A DNA stretch of 64,000 nucleotides from CAVZBT01 sp963773605 (GCA_963773605.1 CAVZBT010000005.1:372001-436000); one strand, 5' to 3'. Positions 20,405 through 31,116 are shown, counted from the first letter of the stretch. Program-made: numbers and translations. Notes: a model not told the origin generated them from the sequence alone.

Positions 20405-20419
20405 CAGTACTGATTCAGT
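20405..20419. promoter_or_regulatory. Overlapping palindromes, operator candidate for the SUF regulator
   Basis: CAGTACTG (20405-20412) and ACTGATTCAGT (20409-20419) are both perfect palindromes and share four bases. They lie 16-30 bases downstream of the -10 box, within the leader of the SUF operon. Confidence 0.45.
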
Positions 20420-20434
20420 CCGAAATGCAGATGC

Positions 20435-20463
20435 AGGATAGCAATCCGGAATCGAATTGTCAA
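20435..20463 (-). promoter_or_regulatory. SUF operon promoter
   Basis: A perfect -35 TTGACA (20458-20463 on the minus strand), a 17-base spacer and TATCCT (20435-20440). Transcription would start about 50 bases before the regulator ATG at 20380. Confidence 0.7.
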
Positions 20464-20576
20464 CAGAATATGGCGATCCTAATTCAAGTGTAATGTTATA
20501 CTTATGACGACTCGACGATCGTCGCGGCGGCCGTGGCCCTGGTCGGGAGCGATCGTTGGGAACCTCGCCCGGGTTG

Positions 20577-20606
20577 TTGCAATTGAGGGTGCAATCGGCC
20601 TATAGT
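20577..20606 (+). promoter_or_regulatory. Promoter of trpS
   Basis: TTGCAA (20577-20582), an 18-base spacer, TATAGT (20601-20606). The predicted leader to the ATG at 20735 is about 120 bases and holds the hairpins at 20619-20650. Confidence 0.5.
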
Positions 20607-20618
20607 TCCAACGCCGCG

Positions 20619-20650
20619 GCGCGCGCATCACGCGCGCAGGTCTGCGCGCG
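20619..20650 (+). promoter_or_regulatory. Mutually exclusive hairpins in the trpS leader
   Basis: GCGCGCG (20619-20625) can pair with CGCGCGC (20631-20637). The same middle strand, extended as 20631-20639, can instead pair with 20642-20650 (9 bp). The two stems cannot form together, as in attenuators, but no T-tract or known T-box element is visible. Confidence 0.3.
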
Positions 20651-20734
20651 GCAGCGCCATTAACATCACGGGTTCGGGGGCCCTTCCGACTGCAGGGGCC
20701 TTGCCGTACCGCGAAACGGAGACTCATCGGACAC

Positions 20735-21740
20735 ATGGACGCCAGCACTCAGTCGGTCATACTTTCCGGCATTCAGCCCTCCGGCAACCTGCACCTCGGG
20801 AACTACTTCGGGGCTGTCCAGCAATACCTCGAGTTCATCGCCAGCGGACAGCGCTGTTACTTTTTTCTGGCGAACTATCACGCTCTGACATCGATCCGGG
20901 ACCGGGACAAGCTGCTCGAGCTGACCCGCAACACGGCGGCCACCTACCTGGCCCTTGGACTCGACCCGGAAAAGTGCTCCGATCTACCGGCAGAGCGACC
21001 TGCCGGAGGTGTGCGAGCTGCAGTGGATCCTCTCGACGGTGACCCCGATGGGGCTGCTGGAGCGCTGCCACGCCTACAAGGACAAGGTGGCACAGGGGCT
21101 TACCGGCGGAACACGGCCTGTTTGCCTATCCGGTGCTGCAGGCGGCGGACATCCTGATCGTGCGGTCCAACCGGGTGCCGGTCGGACAGGACCAGAAGCA
21201 GCACATCGAGGTCACACGCGACATCGCGCAGTACTTCAACAACACCTACGGCGAGGTGTCTGACGCTGCCGGAGCCTTACATACCCGACAGCGTGGCGGT
21301 CGTGCCCGGGCGCGACGGCCGGAAGATGTCGAAGTCCTACAACAATACGATCGAGCTGTTTGCCGCCGACGACGAGGTGCGGCGCCAGGTGTTTTCGATC
21401 GAAACCGATTCGGCGAAGGTGGCGGACCCCAAGGATCCCGGACAAGAGCAACCTGTTCGCGATCCTGAAGCTGTTCTGCAGCCCGGAGACGACGGCCGAA
21501 TGGGCGGAGACGGTTCCGCCGGGGAGGGCTCGGCTACCGCGAGGTCAAGCAGGCGATCTTCGACAACTTCATCGCGCTGTTCAGCGAGGCGCGGCGCAAG
21601 CGCAGGGAACTCGACAGCCGGCCGGAGTATGTCGAGCAGATGTCCTGCGCCGGGGGGCGGAGCAGGCGCGGGAGGTCGCCCTGCCGCTGCTGCGCCAGGT
21701 CCGCGACGCCGTGGGGATCCGAATCCGAATGACACGGTGA
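20735..21740 (+). CDS. trpS: Tryptophanyl-tRNA synthetase, about six frameshifts
   Basis: Class Ic synthetase that charges tRNA-Trp. About 330 residues are recovered by joining fragments: SGIQPSGNLHLGNYFGAV (the HIGH-like signature), IYRQSDLPEVCELQWILSTV, GLFAYPVLQAADILIVRSNRV, PVGQDQKQHIEVTRDIAQYFN, and GRDGRKMSKSYNNTIELF (the KMSKS loop), ending VRDAVGIRIRMTR. Breaks lie near 20979, 21106, 21259, 21438, 21530 and 21650. Each of the first four is repaired by deleting one base. The gene is essential, so these are taken as sequence errors. It is divergent from the SUF operon and convergent with the aminopeptidase gene. Confidence 0.9.
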
Positions 21741-21846
21741 TGCCGCGGGGTTCGAAGCAGCGCGACGATCTTGCAGCCGGTCGAGTCCGATACCACGTCG
21801 GCGTAGCTACTTCGTGGGCGGGGCCGAGGCCGCCGCTCACTGCCGG

Positions 21847-23244
21847 CTACTCCATTGCGTTTTCCACTTCGCTGCACCGTTTTGGGGATGCCGGGGCCGA
21901 GAACGCGGGCTCCCTCGGCGGTGACCACGACGTTGTCTTCGATCCGGATCCCGCCAAAGCCCCGAAACGACTCCAGCTTGTCGTAGTTGATGAACTCCCT
22001 GTGCAGCTTCTCCTGCTGCCAGCGGTCGATCAGCGCCGGGATGAAGTAGATGCCGGGCTCGACGGTCAGGACGAAGCCCTCCAGGAGGGCTCGGCTGAGC
22101 CTGAGGAAATTCAGGCCGAACTGCGAGCTCCGGGGCTGCCCGGGTGGGTAGCCGACGACGTCGCCCAAGTCCTCCATGTCGTGCACGTCGAGGCCGAGCA
22201 TGTGACCCAGGCCGTGGGGGAAAAACAGGGCGTGGGCTCCCGCCTCCACGGCGTCGGCCGGGTTGCCCTTCATGAGCCCTACATCGCACAGCCCCTCGGC
22301 GAGGACCCTGGACGCGTGTACGTGCACGTCTTTGTATGTCACGCCCGGCTTTGATCATCTCGATGCCGGCAAGCTGGCCGCGCAGCACGGTCTCGTAGAC
22401 GTCCTGCTGGACCGGGGTGAACTTGCCGCTGACGGGGAACGTCCGGGTGATGTCGGACGCGTAGAGATGGGGCGACTCCGCCCCGGAGTCGTTCAGGAGC
22501 AGTTGGCCCTCGCTGCAGGACGTTGCGATACGAGTGGTTGTGCAGGACTTCGCCGTGCACGGTGACGATGGGGTTGTAGGCCTGCGCAGCGGTCGGACGA
22601 GAGCGCGATGCCCTGGATGAGGCCCGCGATGTCCGCCTCGGTCTTGCCGGGTTTCGCGGCTGCCATGGCGGCACGGTGCATCCGGTCGGTGATCTCGAGC
22701 GCATCCTCGATTTCCGCGATTTCGCTGTCGGACTTGACGGAGCGCTGGAGCGCCACGGCGTCGCGCAGTTTCGCCGAGATCCCCGCGTTCACCTCGCTCG
22801 GCTCGATGACCAGGAGCTCGGCCATGCGGAAGATGCGACGAAGCCTGGTACTGCGGCAGGTAGTGGATCTGCATCCCCTGGCTCCTGGCCTTCGTGAGAT
22901 AGACGCCGAGTCGCCCCAGGTCCTCGACCGTCTCGATGCCGGCGTGACGCGCCATGTCCAGCCGGGCGTGGCCCGCGCCGCTCCAGACGACGTCGTCCAT
23001 GGTGGTCGGCCGGGCGAACAAGCACGTCGTAATCCGGCTCCGGGTAGGACAGCACGGCCAGGTCGGGCTCCCGCAGCCCGGTGTAATAGAGGAAGTTCGA
23101 ATTCTGCCGGAACGGGAAGGTGTTGTCCGTGTAGTTGCGCGGCTGGAGCATGTGCCCGAGCCACAGGATGACGCCGCCCCCCAACGCTTCCCGCACCTGG
23201 TTGCGTCGCGCGCTGTAGATCTCCGCCCAATTTGCTTCCATCAT
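21847..23244 (-). CDS. pepP: Xaa-Pro aminopeptidase (M24B), multiple frameshifts
   Basis: Dimanganese exopeptidase removing N-terminal residues before proline. Joined fragments give about 460 residues: an N-terminal creatinase-like domain (RRNQVREALGGGVILWLGHM, NSNFLYYTGLREPDLAVLS) and a pita-bread domain with metal ligands in LNDSGAESPHLYASDITRTFPVSGKF (Asp, Asp), HGLGHMLGLDVHD (His), LTVEPGIYF (Glu) and GGIRIEDNVVVT (Glu). In the assembled frame the end overruns; removing one base near 21875 gives SEVENAME and a stop at 21847. At least five other breaks are present. It probably shares an operon with the alpha/beta hydrolase gene 16 bases upstream. Confidence 0.85.
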
Positions 23245-23260
23245 CGTCGGCTCCCTGCAA

Positions 23261-24292
23261 TCAGGAAAACTCGATTACAAATGGGATACAGCCACCCGGA
23301 GAGGCAATCTTTTCGAGCCCGAATGCGGCTGCTTCGGCTTCTACCCGGCGAGCGCCGCGGGCTGCAGGTTCAGCCGGCGCAAACTCGGCCAGGAACTCCT
23401 CCACGGCCCGCGCGTACCGCCGGGGATCGTGCGAGAACAGGTCCTCGTGTCCGGCCCCGGGGAAGAGCACCATGCGCTTCGGCTCGGGGATGCAGCCGTA
23501 GAGGTATTCGATCTCGACGAGCTTCAGGACGCGCTCCGAGTCGCCGGCCAGCAGCAGCACGGGACAGCGGCAGCTTTCCATGGCCTTCCCCGGGTCGAGT
23601 TCTTCGGCCCGCAGCTGCACCATCTGCTCCACGATCTGCTCGACGGGCCACGCCAGCCACGGCGTCAGGCGAGTGAGGCAGCCGCAGCGAGAGACGGTTC
23701 GCGAGCGCGTGCCGGATGTTGTCGTAGCAGGATTCGAGGATCATCCAGTTCGGGACGCACGCTCGCCGCGGCCGACCGCGTACGCCGCCGCCGCCGCGCC
23801 CATCGAGATCCCGTCGATGCCGATGTGGACGGGCGCGCCCGGGTTGAGCGAGCGGATGAACTCGAATGCGGCCATCACGTCCTTGCGCTCGTGATAGCCG
23901 TAGGAGATCCGCGACGGGTCGCTGCTGCCGTGCCCGCGGAAATGCAGCAGCAGGACGTTGAAGCCGCGGCGCGCGAAGAACCGGGCCCGGACGTAAAGGA
24001 TCGACCGGTCCGACCTGTACCCGTGCAGCACCAGCACCCACCGGTCGGGCGGCGCCGTGCGGGACAGCAGCACCCAGGCGTGCAGCGACAGCCCGTCGGA
24101 CGATTTCAGCGACAGCGGCTCGAGCTTGCCGTAGCGGATCGCCGGGATGCAGTCGTAGTCACGGCGCCTGCCCGGGCGCACCAGCAGCCACGCCATGAGT
24201 GTGCTCGGCCAGCGCGGAGGCCACGGCCAACGCCCCCGGCGGCGAACATCGACGACTTTGGAAACGCGGCCGAGCGACGCACCTTCATGCAT
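23261..24292 (-). CDS. Alpha/beta hydrolase, frameshifted
   Basis: Serine hydrolase of about 340 residues, probably membrane-anchored or secreted: a hydrophobic Trp/Pro-rich N-terminus, then LSLHAWVLLSRTAPPDRWVLVLHGYRSDRS (the oxyanion HGY motif), NVLLLHFRGHGSSDPSR, and GIDGISMGAAAAAYA with the nucleophile Ser in G-x-S-x-G. After breaks near 23745 and 23660 come VPNWMILESCYDNIRHALANRL, CRCPVLLLAGDSERVLK (the acid) and LFPGAGHEDLF (the His). Such DUF-type hydrolases (BEM46-like) are often thioesterases or peptidases; the substrate is unknown. The exact start is uncertain. Confidence 0.8.
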
Positions 24293-24410
24293 CTATTCTA
24301 GCAGGTGTGGAGTGTGGAGGCTCGATCCGAACGTCGCTTCGGGGTCCCGGAAAAGCGAGTCATGGGGCTTCTGCTGTCACGTGGCTTCCCGCTTCCGGCT
24401 TCTGCCTCGG

Positions 24411-24551
24411 CTAGCGCTTCTCGATCAGCTGCTTGAGGCGCTCGACCTCCTGGCGCAGCCGTTTTTCGCGCGCATGGATCGAGTACAGGTAGATCGCCAG
24501 GATGATCCAGATGACGGTGTAGGCCGCGAAAAGGTAGTTCATCGTGTTCAT
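24411..24551 (-). CDS. ccmD: CcmD-like small membrane protein
   Basis: 46 residues: a single hydrophobic helix (LFAAYTVIWIILAIYLYSI) followed by HAREKRLRQEVERLKQLIEKR, the basic coiled tail typical of CcmD, which holds heme-loaded CcmE to CcmABC. It lies 88 bases downstream of ccmC, where ccmD is expected. AGGAG lies upstream of the ATG at 24551. Confidence 0.88.
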   Translation of the reverse strand: MNTMNYLFAAYTVIWIILAIYLYSIHAREKRLRQEVERLKQLIEKR

Positions 24552-24639
24552 AGGACACGTTCTCCTGCAGCCATGTTGCGTCTCGTCCAGGACCTGTTTC
24601 CTGGTCTTCAGCGTCTCCCTGCAATCCCCCCGACGGGCA

Positions 24640-25330
24640 TCACCGACCGAGGTCTGCCCGACGCTCCAGCATATCGACGTCGAGACGGGCCTGTTCGAGG
24701 AAGAAGCGGCGCCGCAGCAGGTACACGAACAGGATCATGAAGACGACCAGGCAGGTCCACAGCGCCGGTCTCATCGCGGGGGACAGCCCGCCCGTCTCCA
24801 CCATCGGGGACGGGTGGATGTCGCGCCACCACCGGATCGAGAACCACACGATCGGCGCGTCGACGAACGCCACGATGCCGAAGACGGCCGACATCATCGC
24901 CCTCCGCTCCGGATCGGGGACGTAGTTGCGGACGAGCAGGTAGGCGACGTACAGCATCCAGAGGACGAGCGACGACGTCAGCCGCGGCGACCAGGTCCAC
25001 CAGACGAACCAGACCGGCTTGGCCCAGATCGGGCCGGTGACCAGCACGATGGTCAGGAACATCACGCCGATCTCGGCCGCGGAAAGCGCGACGCTGTCCC
25101 ACCAGCGGTCCTTCTTGACCACGTACATCAGGGAGGCGACAAAGTTCACCGCGAAGGCGATGAGGCCCGACCATCCCGGCCGGCACGTGGAAATAAAAGA
25201 TCCTCTGCAGGTCGCCCATGGTGCGCTCCCGCGGCGCCTGCAGGAACGCCATATAGAGCGCCAGGACCATGCCGACCAGGAGCAGCACCCCGAGCACCGT
25301 GTCCAACCGGGATTGCTCTTTGCGGATCAT
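24640..25330 (-). CDS. ccmC: Heme-handling protein CcmC, one frameshift
   Basis: Polytopic membrane protein that transfers heme to CcmE. About 230 residues with six hydrophobic segments: LGVLLLVGMVLALYMAF and RIFYFHVPAGMVG (with a heme-ligand-type His), then after a break near 25165 VNFVASLMYVV. The tryptophan-rich motif is WFVWWTWSPRLTSSLVLW, followed by HPSPM with a second conserved His. The start ATG at 25330 lies 2 bases after the ccmB stop. Confidence 0.92.
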
Positions 25331-25332
25331 CG

Positions 25333-26012
25333 TCAATCCTCCAGCACGAATTCAAACAGCAGATAGGCGAGGGTCGCAAACACGATCGTAAACACCGACA
25401 TGATCGTCAGGGGCAGCTTCAGCGCCCTGTAGTCGGCCGTGTTCAGGATGATGCTCGTGGCCTCCACCGCATTGATCAGGATGGGCAGGACCACCGGGAA
25501 CAGGATCAGCGGGAGCAGGACTTCGCGCATCCGGGTGTTGGCCGACACCGCCGCGAGCAGGGTGCCCACCGCCGTGAAACCGAGTGTACCGATCAAGAAT
25601 ACCAGAACCAGGTACGGGATCTCCCGCCAGACCGTGAGATTGAAGAAGACGAGGGCGAAGACGAAAATGACGGCTTCGGAAATGAGCATGAACACGGTCG
25701 CAGCCATCATCTTGCCGAGGAACAGGATGCCGCGGTCCATCGGCGACCATCAGCAGTCCCTGCAGGCAGCTGTTTTCCTTTTCGGCCGCGAACATGCGGT
25801 TGAGCCCGAGGGTGCCGGAGAAGGCGAACGCGACCCAGAGCACGCCGGGCACGGCCATCCGGATCGAATCCCGCACCGACTCGAGCGCGAAATTGAACAC
25901 GACCAGGACGACGATGCCGAAGAAGAGCATGGCGTTCAGGGAGTCCTTGGTCCGGAGTTCGATCAGCAGGTCCTTGCGGAAAATCGCCCAGATCTTGGCC
26001 GGCCATCGTCAT
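25333..26012 (-). CDS. ccmB: ABC transporter permease CcmB, two frameshifts
   Basis: Membrane subunit of the CcmAB complex that releases holo-CcmE from CcmC. Joined product of about 225 residues: MTMAGK-IWAIFRKDLLIELRTKDSLN, then AMLFFGIVVLVVFNFALES, NRMFAAEKENSCLQGLLM and MDRGILFLGKMMAATVFML, ending YLLFEFVLED. The first break is one extra base in GGCC at about 25999-26003; the second is near 25742. The ATG at 26012 overlaps the ccmA stop (ATGA). Confidence 0.9.
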
Positions 26013-26709
26013 CGCTCTTCCGAGAGAGCCCGGTATCGTTCCCTGAAATCCTCCGAGGCTCAGCGAGGACTTGGGGAAATCGAGCGCCACGACGCCGCGG
26101 TCGATGACGACGATCCGGTCGGCGAGCTCGTACCCGAGCGGGGCGTCGTGGATGGCCATCAGGCACGTCTTCCCGCGCGCGTGCGCGTCGGCGAGGTACT
26201 GTTTCAGGAAATCCGACCCGTCCTGATCCAGCCCGGTGAACGGCTCGTCGAGCAGCAGGATGTCGGGGTCGTGCAGGAACGCCCGCGCGATCGCGAGCCG
26301 CTGCTGCATGCCGCGCGAGTAGTTCCGCACCGGGCTCCCGCTCCCGGCCCGCGAGCCCGACACGCGCGATCTCCCGCTCGAGGTCGCCGTCGGCGGCCGG
26401 GAGGTCCAGCAGCCGCGCGTAGAAGCGCAGGTTCTCCAGGGCGGTCAGATCGCCGTAGAGCGCGGTGTTGTGCGAGAGGTAGCCGATCATGCCGCGCGCC
26501 CGGCGGGCGGGCCGGGGGCCGGCGCGTCGATCGCGACCGAACCGGATGAAGGGCGCGAGAGCCCCGCCAGGATGCGGAGAAAAGTCGTCTTGCCCGCGCC
26601 GTTGCGGCCGAACAGGGCGATAAACTCGCCCCGGCCCACGCGGAGGCGCAGGTCGCGCAGTGCCGTGAACTCTCCCGAAGTACTTGGCCAGCCCCTGCAC
26701 TTCAATCAT
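26009..26709 (-). CDS. ccmA: Heme-exporter ATPase CcmA, several frameshifts
   Basis: ATPase partner of CcmB, about 230 residues. It begins MIEVQGLAKYFG; Walker A is FGRNGAGKTTFLRILAGL. Then come GMIGYLSHNTALYGDLTALENLRFYARLL, the signature NYSRGMQQRLAIARAFLHDPDILLLDEPFTGLD with Walker B, and IHDAPLGYELADRIVVID. The last segment DFRERYRALSEER is restored by deleting one G near 26056 and ends at the TGA overlapping ccmB. Other breaks lie near 26685, 26490 and 26340. Confidence 0.9.
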
Positions 26710-26735
26710 CGGTGTGGTGTACTGGAATCGGCGTG

Positions 26736-27998
26736 CTACTTCCTGCCGAGAAGCATCGCAATGCGGCGCAGCTGGCGCTTGCCCATCTCCCGCTGCCGTG
26801 TGTACTCGCGGCGGTCCAGTGTTTCCGCTTCGAACCGCTTGTCCAGGCCGGCGAGGTGATCCAGGAGCTGATCCCTCCGGGCCCGCAACTCCTTCAAACG
26901 TGGATCCTGGGCACCCGGGGCGCTCTGCGGGATCCGGTTGAAGGCATACCAGAGCACGACGACGAAGCCGAGCAGGATAAGAGGCCCGACGACGAGGGCG
27001 TTCTGCGAGACTCTGTTCCCCATCGGCTGTATGCGCGGCTGCCCGGACGCCGCTTCCGTTTCCGGCCGCGGGGGCACCGGGAGTTCCGCCCGAGAAGGTC
27101 CAGGCCAGCTCGGTGCCCGCCTTAACGGGTCCGCCGGAGTAGACGGCGAAATTGCGCTGGGCATCGGTCTGCACCTTGACGAGGCCCTGCGCCTGAAACC
27201 GTCATGTCCTGCGGAATAACGCCGAACTGGAACGAGTCGACGTCATTGTAGAACTTCTTTCGCAGGGTGTAGGTTTTATCTTTGTACGGCAGGACCTGCT
27301 CGACCTCGAACGTGGTCACTCCGGGACGGATCGGGTACAGGCTGTAGTAGCTCTGGCCGTCCGGGCTTTCGAGCGGCGACTGCGTCAGCGGCATGCTCGA
27401 GCCCGGGGACGTTACGTCCAGCCTGCGGCGGTTCGAGAATACCGGGAGCCTTCGCGAACCGGAAGTTCCCGTCCATATTCATGTAGGTCTGCGGCGGTTT
27501 CGTCTCGTTGTTGAAGGCGTACGACTCCAGGCAGCGCAGCTGGTCTCCGGTCAGCTGAAAGGCCATCTGCAGCCCCTGGAGCGTTATCCCTTTCAGCGAT
27601 GTCGTAGGCTCGAACACCTCGACGTCGACCCGGGCCTTGCCCGCCGCGTCGAAATTGACCCTTCCGTGGTAGTTGACCGACTTGTAGTTGGCCCGGACCA
27701 TCAGGGGGGAATCGGTGGGGAGGCCGTCGACACGGAATCGCCCTGCGGCGTCGGTCGTGGACGACTTCAGCACGCTCATGCCGCCACCGAGGCCGACGAC
27801 GTCGATATCCACGCCGGCGGAAATTTTGGCGGCGCTGGTTCCGTTGACGAGCCTGCCTTCGATCATGCCGCGCCCTTGCTGTGCCCTGAGCGGCGCAGCG
27901 GGGCACGCGGCAAGCATGAAGAGGGCCGCGGCCGCCAGCAGGGATGTCCGGGGTGCAGACCCGAGCCCGGGTAGTGCTTGACGCATTATCATGTTCAT
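26736..27998 (-). CDS. Membrane protein with carboxypeptidase-regulatory-like N-domain and CcmI-like tail, frameshifted
   Basis: About 420 residues after joining four frame pieces. It has a signal peptide (LLAAAALFMLAACPAAPLRAQ), then a beta-sandwich domain resembling carboxypeptidase regulatory-like folds (GMIEGRLVNGTSAAKI, TTDAAGRFRVDGLPTDSPLMVRA). A second sandwich follows (YYSLYPIRPGVTTFEVEQVLPY and NFAVYSGGPVKAGTELAWTFSG). One membrane helix (LVVGPLILLGFVVVLWYAF) is followed by a cytoplasmic helix RARRDQLLDHLAGLDKRFEAETLDRREYTRQREMGKRQL. That last helix resembles the segment after the membrane helix of CcmI. Its place between ccmH and ccmA points to cytochrome c maturation. Breaks lie near 27405, 27195 and 27085. 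Confidence 0.75.
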
Positions 27999-28017
27999 CG
28001 GGATGATTGCCCTGGGA

Positions 28018-28462
28018 TCAGATTTGCCGGCCGCAATCGCCGCAGAATTTCTTGCCTGAAATCACTTCCGACCCGCAAGCCGGACACTTCACGGTCGCCC
28101 CTGGGCGGCCGGCGCCGGAGGAGCGAAGACCGCCCTTGCGCGTCGCCACCTGTGTTTCGATGGCTTCGTCGAGGTCCTTGTCGACGCCGAGTTGGTCGAG
28201 CTTTTGCAGGATCGCCGCCGCTTCCAGCTTGTACCCGGACTCGAGGCGGCGGAAATCCGCGTCGCCCGAGCCTGCCCATTTTGTACTCGAATTCAAGGTC
28301 CTTGAGATTGCCGTATACGACGGCCTTGCGGTTCAGGAGCCGATCCAGCTCGGTTTCCGCCAGAAGCTCCACCTCCAGATTGCCCTTCGGCTCCTGGAAC
28401 AAAGGGGCGAGCACGTAGACGCCCGCCAGGGCCACCACTGCCGTGCACGCGACGATGAGCAT
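28018..28462 (-). CDS. Zinc-ribbon membrane protein with CcmI-like segment, one frameshift
   Basis: About 147 residues: an N-terminal membrane helix (LIVACTAVVALAGVYVLAPLF), a helical region with YGNLKDLEFEYKMGRLGDADFRRLESGYKLEAAAILQKLDQLG, and a C-terminal zinc ribbon CPACGSEVISGKKFCGDCG. The LKDLEFEYKMGRLGDADF segment resembles CcmI/CycH proteins after their membrane helix. The break near 28270 is a one-base indel. The ATG overlaps the end of ccmH by one base. It may present apocytochrome or a CXXCH peptide to CcmF/CcmH; this is inference. Confidence 0.75.
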
Positions 28463-28929
28463 CAGTTCTCCTGTTCGAAATCTCTAAGCTCTTTTTCGAT
28501 CCTGGGGTCCAGGGCCGCGGCGCTGACCTGTTCGGGTTCCGGGCGCCGCCGCGCCATGCGGATTACGATCCAGGTTACAACGACCACCCCCAGGCACAGC
28601 ATGAAGAAAGGCATGATCCAGGCGGTCAGGTCGAAGCCTTTCATGGTCGGGGCGGAAAGCACCTGCTTGCCCATCCGGTCGACGAAACTCTGCACGATCA
28701 CGTCCACAGACTCTCCGTTCTGCAGGCGTTGCCGGATCTCCGCGCGCATGGGCGTAGCCGAACTGCAGTTCTGCATGGCGCAGACGCTCAGCTGCTCGTT
28801 GCAGCCGCACTGGCAGACGAGCCGGTCACATGCGGCCTTGTAGTCTTTGCTGATATCCCTTTGGGCGCGCAGCGCCACCGGGGCCGCGAGCACTCCGGCC
28901 AGCAGCAGCAGGGTAAACTTCGAGTTCAT
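28462..28929 (-). CDS. ccmH: Cytochrome c maturation protein CcmH (variant cysteine motif)
   Basis: 155 residues: a signal peptide, then DRLVCQCGCNEQLSVCAMQNCSS, a CxCxC...C arrangement (Cys39, 41, 43, 50) in place of the classical LRCxxC. This cysteine-rich variant recurs outside Proteobacteria. A helical region RAEIRQRLQNGESVDVIVQSFVDRMGKQVLSAP follows, as in CcmH/NrfF, then one membrane helix and a charged tail. It reduces or holds apocytochrome cysteines for heme ligation with CcmF. It sits 17 bases downstream of ccmF. Confidence 0.88.
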   Translation of the reverse strand: MNSKFTLLLLAGVLAAPVALRAQRDISKDYKAACDRLVCQCGCNEQLSVCAMQNCSSATPMRAEIRQRLQNGESVDVIVQSFVDRMGKQVLSAPTMKGFDLTAWIMPFFMLCLGVVVVTWIVIRMARRRPEPEQVSAAALDPRIEKELRDFEQEN

Positions 28930-28946
28930 CGGGCCGCCTCAGCTTT

Positions 28947-30984
28947 CTAGACCAATTTCGCCGTGTCTTCGACGGCGGCAGCCTCGCCCATGGTGAGCCC
29001 GGCAGAGGCGAATCCGAGCCTGCGGTCGGGCAGCAGGGTGACCAGGGTGCCGAGAAACATCAGTCCTGCGCCGGCCCAGACCCACCAGACCAGCGGATTG
29101 ACGTGGGCGGTGACTTCGTACCGTCGCCCGTCGTTCGACATGCCGGCGAAAATGACGTAGAGGTCCTCGCGCGGCGTGCTATAGAGGGCCACTTCCGTGG
29201 ACGACTGCCCCTCGCCCGTCGTGTACATCCGTTTCTCGGGGCGCATCGTGCGCATCAGCTTGCCGTTCTTCGAAGCCTCCAGTGTGACCGTGCCGTACTG
29301 GTAGTTGGCGGTCTCCCCTTCACGGTAATCGGTCATCTTCAGCGTGTAGGAACCGATCTTGAGCTCGTCGCCCCGGGCCATCTGCATCGTCGCCTCGCGG
29401 TTGAACGCGTTGCCGGTCAGGCCGATAAAGATCAGCACTATCGCGAAATGGACGATGTAGCCGCCGTAGCGCCGCTTGTTTTTGAGGGTCAGGTTGAGCA
29501 GGGCGCGGGCGAAGTTCTCTCCGCTGTTCTTCGCGCGCACCCTGGCCCCCTTGTAAAACTCCTGCACGATCGTCCCGGTGACGAACATGCACAACGTGAA
29601 CGACATGACGGCGTACGGATTGCGCATCCCGGCGGCGAGCAGCCCCGCGCACAGCGCGACCGCCAGCAGGGCTGACCCGGTGAACGCCTTCCTGAGGCTC
29701 TCCACCGAGGTCTTGCGCCAGGCAAACAGCGGGCCCACACCGGTAAGAAACAGCAGGAACATCCCGATCGGAATGTTGACGCTGTTGAAGAAAGGCGGGC
29801 CGACCGTGATTTTGCTCCCCTGCACCATTTCGGACAGCACCGGGAACATCGTGCCCCACAGCACGGCGAAGCACGCGACCAGCAGGATCAGGTTGTTGAA
29901 CAGGAAGGCGCTCTCGCGCGAAAGCACGGAGTCGAGCGGCCGCTCGCTCTTGAGGTACGGGAGCCGGTCGATGATCAGGTAAAGGCTCGCGGCCAGGACC
30001 AGGAGCATGTAGATCAGGAAGAACTCGCCCAGAGACGAATCCGCGAACGCATGCACGGAATTCACGATGCCGCTGCGCGTGATAAACGTGCCGAAAATCC
30101 CGAGCAGATAGGTGAGGACGACCAGCAGGACGTTCCACACCTTCAGCATTCCCTTGCGTTCCTGGATGATCACCGAGTGCAGAAAAGCGGTGCCGGTCAG
30201 CCAGGGCATCAGGGAAGAGTTTTCGACCGGGTCCCAGCCCCAGTAGCCGCCCCACCCCAGCTCCACGTAAGCCCATTTCCCGCCGAGGATCAGGCCCGTG
30301 CCGAGGAAAAGCCAGGCGATCAGCGTCCAGCGCCGCGTCGTGCGGATCCAGGTGTCGCCGAGCTGTTTGGTGATCAGGGCGGCCATCGCGAACGAAAACG
30401 GCACCACGAACCCGATGAACCCCAGGTACAGGATCGGCGGGTGGATCACCATCGCCCAGTACTGCAGCAGCGGATTCAGTCCGCGGCCGTCTTGCGGGGC
30501 AAACGCCTGCATGGAACCGTCGGCTTGCACCTGGACGAGCCGGTTGAAAGGATTCGACAGGAACACGTTCAGCCCGACGAAAGAAGGCCAGGTTGACCAT
30601 GAGGACCGCGACCACGTACGGCATCATGTCGCGGTAGCGGTAACGGTTCTGGTAGATCACGACCCCGCTGAAGACCGAAGTCATGAACACCCACAACAGC
30701 ATCGACCCGTCGTGGGCGCCCCAAAGCGCGGCTATTTTGTAGTAAAACGGCAGCGCGCGGTTTGTGGCATTCGCGACGTGGGTCACAGAAAAATCGCTCG
30801 TGACCAGGAGGTAGACGAGGCTCAGGGTCGAAACCAGGATCGCTACGCACGCCGCCAGCGCCGCCCGCTCCGCGCTGCGGACGATCCGGTGCTGCTTCTG
30901 CGTCGCCCCGACGAGTGCCGCGAAAATCGCATACACGCACAGACACAGCGCAAGCAGAAGACAGAAATTACCAAAGTTACTCAT
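28947..30984 (-). CDS. ccmF: Heme lyase CcmF, one frameshift
   Basis: Large polytopic heme-ligation protein of about 679 residues. The N-terminal part (MSNFGNFCLLLALCLCVYAI, LPFYYKIAALWGAHDGSMLLW with a conserved His) and the C-terminal part are separated by a one-base break near 30585. The WWD signature reads WGGYWGWDPVENSSLMPWL; further His residues lie in YWAMVIHPPILYLG and SVHAF. A periplasmic domain with MRPEKRMYTTGEGQSSTEVAL precedes the last membrane helix. It lies between ccmE and ccmH. Confidence 0.93.
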
Positions 30985-31116
30985 ACACAACTCTCTTCGG
31001 GGGCCTGATTGGATTTCCGAGGCTTGCCGGACCGAACCGGACCGCGCAAAGGCTTGGTAACAGGAGATCGGGACGGGAGCACGGGTGCGCCGGAGCGGGA
31101 ACGGGGACTGGCTGCG

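Noticed and set aside
20601..20735. T-box riboswitch ahead of trpS
   Set aside because: No T-box sequence, specifier loop or antiterminator bulge is present; only the competing stems remain.
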